A stretch of DNA of 64,000 bases. Source: Cardinalis cardinalis. Its lineage: Eukaryota; Chordata; Aves; Passeriformes; Cardinalidae. The stretch spans positions 6,063,757 through 6,127,756 of the forward strand of contig JACDOX010000016.1 of NCBI GenBank assembly GCA_014549065.1, given 5' to 3'. Both the position numbers and the translations under genes were made by a program. Positions 27,805 through 64,000 of this stretch are shown one piece after another. Positions within the stretch are counted from its first letter, which is position 1, and every line of letters begins with the position of its first letter. The notes below the pieces were generated by a model. The model was not told the origin of the DNA, made no database searches, and saw nothing but the letters and a program-made list of their open reading frames with translations.

Positions 27805-29917
27805 TTATTACCCAATTAGTGCTTTATTCACATTTTAAAAACTTGTACAATTTATTACAAATATAAAACAGTGCAGTTTTTCATACATTATCCCAACTCT
27901 GAGACAAACACTTAAAAGACATGGAAAAAGATTTTGATTTCTATAAACATAACATTTGCATTACTCATACCCCTTTCTTCACTGTCCTCCCATAACCCCA
28001 ATTTAAAAAGATCAAACATACAACATACTGTAGGTTTATTTTTATTCAAAAAGTTACTGTCTCAAGACATAAATACAAATCAGAAAACAGTACAATTAGG
28101 ACAATAGAATGTGGAGGACAACAGGTTAAGGTAAATATATAAAACATTTTTAGCTGGTTGAAAACAAAGCTGTAAGAACTGCTTTCACAAAGAAACACTC
28201 CTTCAAGAGTAAGAAAAATCAACTTAAGTTTAAAATCATATATACAGTCCTCTCAGCAGTTCTATTAAATGCAGTGGTGTGGAAAACAATATAGGCAGTA
28301 CTTTTAGACATGAGAGTATTTATTTATGTAAAATGAGTTAGGCAGATCTAGTTTTCATTTTGTTGTTACCCCATGACCTAGTAAAATAATTATATTTTAT
28401 CATGATCCTTTAGATAATCTATGGTTTTTGGCTACCACAGCCGAATGTTTAATTTCTGAGTCTAAAAACAGGAAGCCTTTTTGTATTCACCCATTTGGGG
28501 AGATTCTTGTATTGCAAGCGTATTAAGGCATGGAATGATTAAAATAATATACCTCAAGAACTGAGAGACAACTGACAAAAAATATACATATGTAATATAA
28601 GTTAATATTTCCTTTAAAATGATGTCTAGCTGCCTAAGCCTTGCAAAATGAGTCAATGTCAAAATGGCATAGATCCACTTTCTGTTTTAGACCAAATTTA
28701 ATTTATTTGTGAATGGACACAAAATGAAATTTAAAGCTTAGCTTTCAAAGAATATTATGGGTTGTTTATGAGTTTCTATTATCCAATCTAATTTACATAT
28801 AGAGGAAATGTACTGTAACCTGTTAGAAGTATCTTTAACCTGAAGACTGCTTGCAAAGACAGATAGATAAAACAATATAAAATACAAATTTAAAAATCAT
28901 TTTTAAAGCATGAATTCTCATGCTCTTCTATTTTTAAACATTGTTAAACTTTCAATATATTTCTGAAACCTCATAATTTTAAGTTGGAATTTAAAAGTAA
29001 GAAAAAACTAAACAAACTGCGCAATTATAAAATCAGCACCAATTTATATATATATATAATTTTATTTAAAATTTAGATCCCTATTCCCACACTCTAATAA
29101 GCTGTATAATTTTTGTTTAGAATTTTTCTGCAAACATACTACAATAAGCTTTTTTTATTTGGAGACAAAATACAGTGGCACTACTGGAAGGAATTTCACA
29201 ACATTACATTTTTCTTAAAGGACAAGCAAACTTTCAGGGTTGGTAATGGGCAAGCAAGAGTGAAATCTGTTACGTTCTGGTAGCTTATAGCTTATGGACC
29301 TTTCTGAGAAGGCTAACATGAAGCTTTTGGAATAAAAAGTGTGTTTTAGATTAAAAAGCTGTTAAAATTCTGCTTTATGTATTTTTTTCCATGATTAATT
29401 GATACAAACCTTCTGTTGCTGAAGTTTGCATTTAATTGAAAATACTGACAACTCTTCTGGTTCGTTCTACACTGTGAGAAAACCAATCCATCTACTATTA
29501 CAGCTCATGGACGTGAACAGCAATCCAGCAGAGCTCATGATTATTTAGTATAGCCAGCAAATGTATAGAGAGGGGCTCAAATCTGTACCAAACACCTCTC
29601 AGACTGTTAAGATTAAAACTCAGAGGGAATACTTCTTATGATCCAGAAATAAACTGATAGCACATAAATAAAATATTGAATTTTTTTCCCAACAAAAAGT
29701 GTAGCTTATCCTCAATTGTTTACTTGTCCTTTACATTTCTTTTTTCTTTCAGGCAAACAAAACTGCCCCTTCAATGCACTTGATCTTGAAAGCATGTCAT
29801 TCTCCTTAGAGAAAAATCTGTTCAGAATTTCACTGTATCTACCACAATTTTGTATTGAAAAACTTCCTCTTCCACTTAGAAAATGACTTCACCACTGATT
29901 TATTTGCTGCTCTGGTA
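27805..29917 (-). other. STAG2: STAG2 3' untranslated region (left limit approximate)
   Basis: Very AT-rich sequence with no coding signal runs from the stop codon to two AATAAA signals on the minus strand. Its length of about 2.1 kb is what I recall for mammalian STAG2 messages. It includes a TA repeat (29047-29060). The exact cleavage point cannot be read from sequence alone. Confidence 0.65.
27823..27856 (-). terminator. Tandem poly(A) signals of STAG2
   Basis: AATAAA occurs on the minus strand at 27851-27856 and again at 27823-27828, in an AT-rich context. The distance from the stop fits a 2.1-kb 3' UTR. Other AATAAA copies inside the UTR (for example 28036-28041, 28319-28326) could give shorter forms. 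Confidence 0.55.
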
Positions 29918-63040
<33,123 letters not shown>

Positions 63041-64000
63041 CTGCAATCACACACACAAGAGGTTTTATTTAATTATCATGAAGTATTAAAAAAAAGAAAT
63101 CATTATCCATACCATGACAAATATGGGCAAGGCCTTTGATTTTCAGCAACCATATTTTTTACATGTCAGTGTATCTGTGTATGTATATGCATGTATAAAA
63201 TAAAAACTCACAAGTTGAGAACAGCTGATCTTGAGTGATACAAAGACCAGCAAGAAGTCTACAGGTTGCTCCTTCCCTCATGTAAGATCTTCAAGCAACT
63301 AAATATGTGATTAGTGATAGTGTATAACACAGATCTTTGTCGTGTTTAAATTGTAGAACAGACTACACATATTTCCTTTTAAACAGCTAAGGCAATTTCC
63401 TTAACACATCACAAAGTCTCCTCTGCAATTCATCAACCTTTTGTTTTTTCATTTGACTAAGTTGGCAAGTGGGGGGTGAGGAAGAGCAGACAGGTGTGTT
63501 TGTATTCGATTTCCCAAATCAATTATAACTTACAGAAAGCAGAAAGAGCATAAAGTACAAATGCCATGACCACTGTATAAAATCCATCAGCACCTCTCCA
63601 CAGACAGGTGCTCTGCACTGGTGCAGGCTCAGGGGGTGCCCAGTGAGGGTCAGAGCCCAGGCCAGCACAGCAGGGAAGGAGCCACATGTGGTGGCTGTGG
63701 ACCCTGTGACAGGCACACGGTGGGGACAACAGTCCCAGGAAGGGACACAAGGGCTGGGANCTGGGTTTAGACCTCCCATCCCACCACTGTAATCTCCTGT
63801 GTGCAACCTGTTAAAAACTCTTAACTGAATTATTGTTCTGTTTGCTTTTCAGACTAAAAGACACAGAATACATGATGAATTAAGTATAGGGTGGAAAATA
63901 TGCCAAGAGACTGATCAAATCAAAGCTTATCCTTTCCTCCCCTGCCTCCCTTATGCCTTCAGAGCACTGAGGAAATATCACAGGAACAGTCAAGATGAAG
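63041..64000 (-). other. Part of STAG2 intron before segment 1
   Basis: No coding exon is visible here. A GC-rich stretch at about 63,590-63,770 stands out from AT-rich surroundings and may be an old insertion of unknown type. Confidence 0.7.

Overview
The window is a piece of an avian nuclear genome. Three things point to a bird: short CR1-type LINE 3' ends oriented both ways, compact introns, and an almost complete STAG2 gene (cohesin subunit SA2) whose encoded protein is nearly the vertebrate one. In birds this gene lies on the chromosome 4 / 4A segment homologous to the human X (known from the family, not shown here). The sequence has one 519-base run of N (7624-8142) and many isolated single Ns.

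Region 1-27.8 kb lies downstream of STAG2. I recognise no gene there. It holds dispersed CR1 fragments, a CpG-rich patch (about 14.33-14.70 kb), several perfect inverted repeats, simple repeats and open frames that look accidental. Its base composition is clearly more GC-rich than the rest of the window.

Region 27.8-63.0 kb is STAG2 on the minus strand. I placed 31 coding segments by reading splice sites and codon phase. They join without a frame break into 1,221 codons plus stop, matching the human long form from about residue 42 to the last residue, 1268. The first coding exon (about 41 residues), the 5' UTR exons and the promoter lie beyond the right edge. The last exon carries only seven codons and the stop, followed by a roughly 2.1-kb AT-rich 3' UTR with two closely spaced poly(A) signals. 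The last intron contains an isolated CpG island at about 31.0-31.2 kb.

The encoded protein is a HEAT-repeat scaffold that binds the RAD21 kleisin and helps cohesin hold sister chromatids and shape loops. The STAG domain, the stromalin conservative domain with the Trp and Arg-Phe residues used for CTCF/RAD21-type ligand contact, the acidic C-terminal tail and a Gln/Arg-rich cassette exon can all be seen. I found no clearly new biological system. The best leads are the isolated intronic CpG island, the CpG-rich coding of the two adjacent 3' exons including the cassette exon, strand-biased G/U-rich intronic tracts, and a splice-acceptor difference from mammals.
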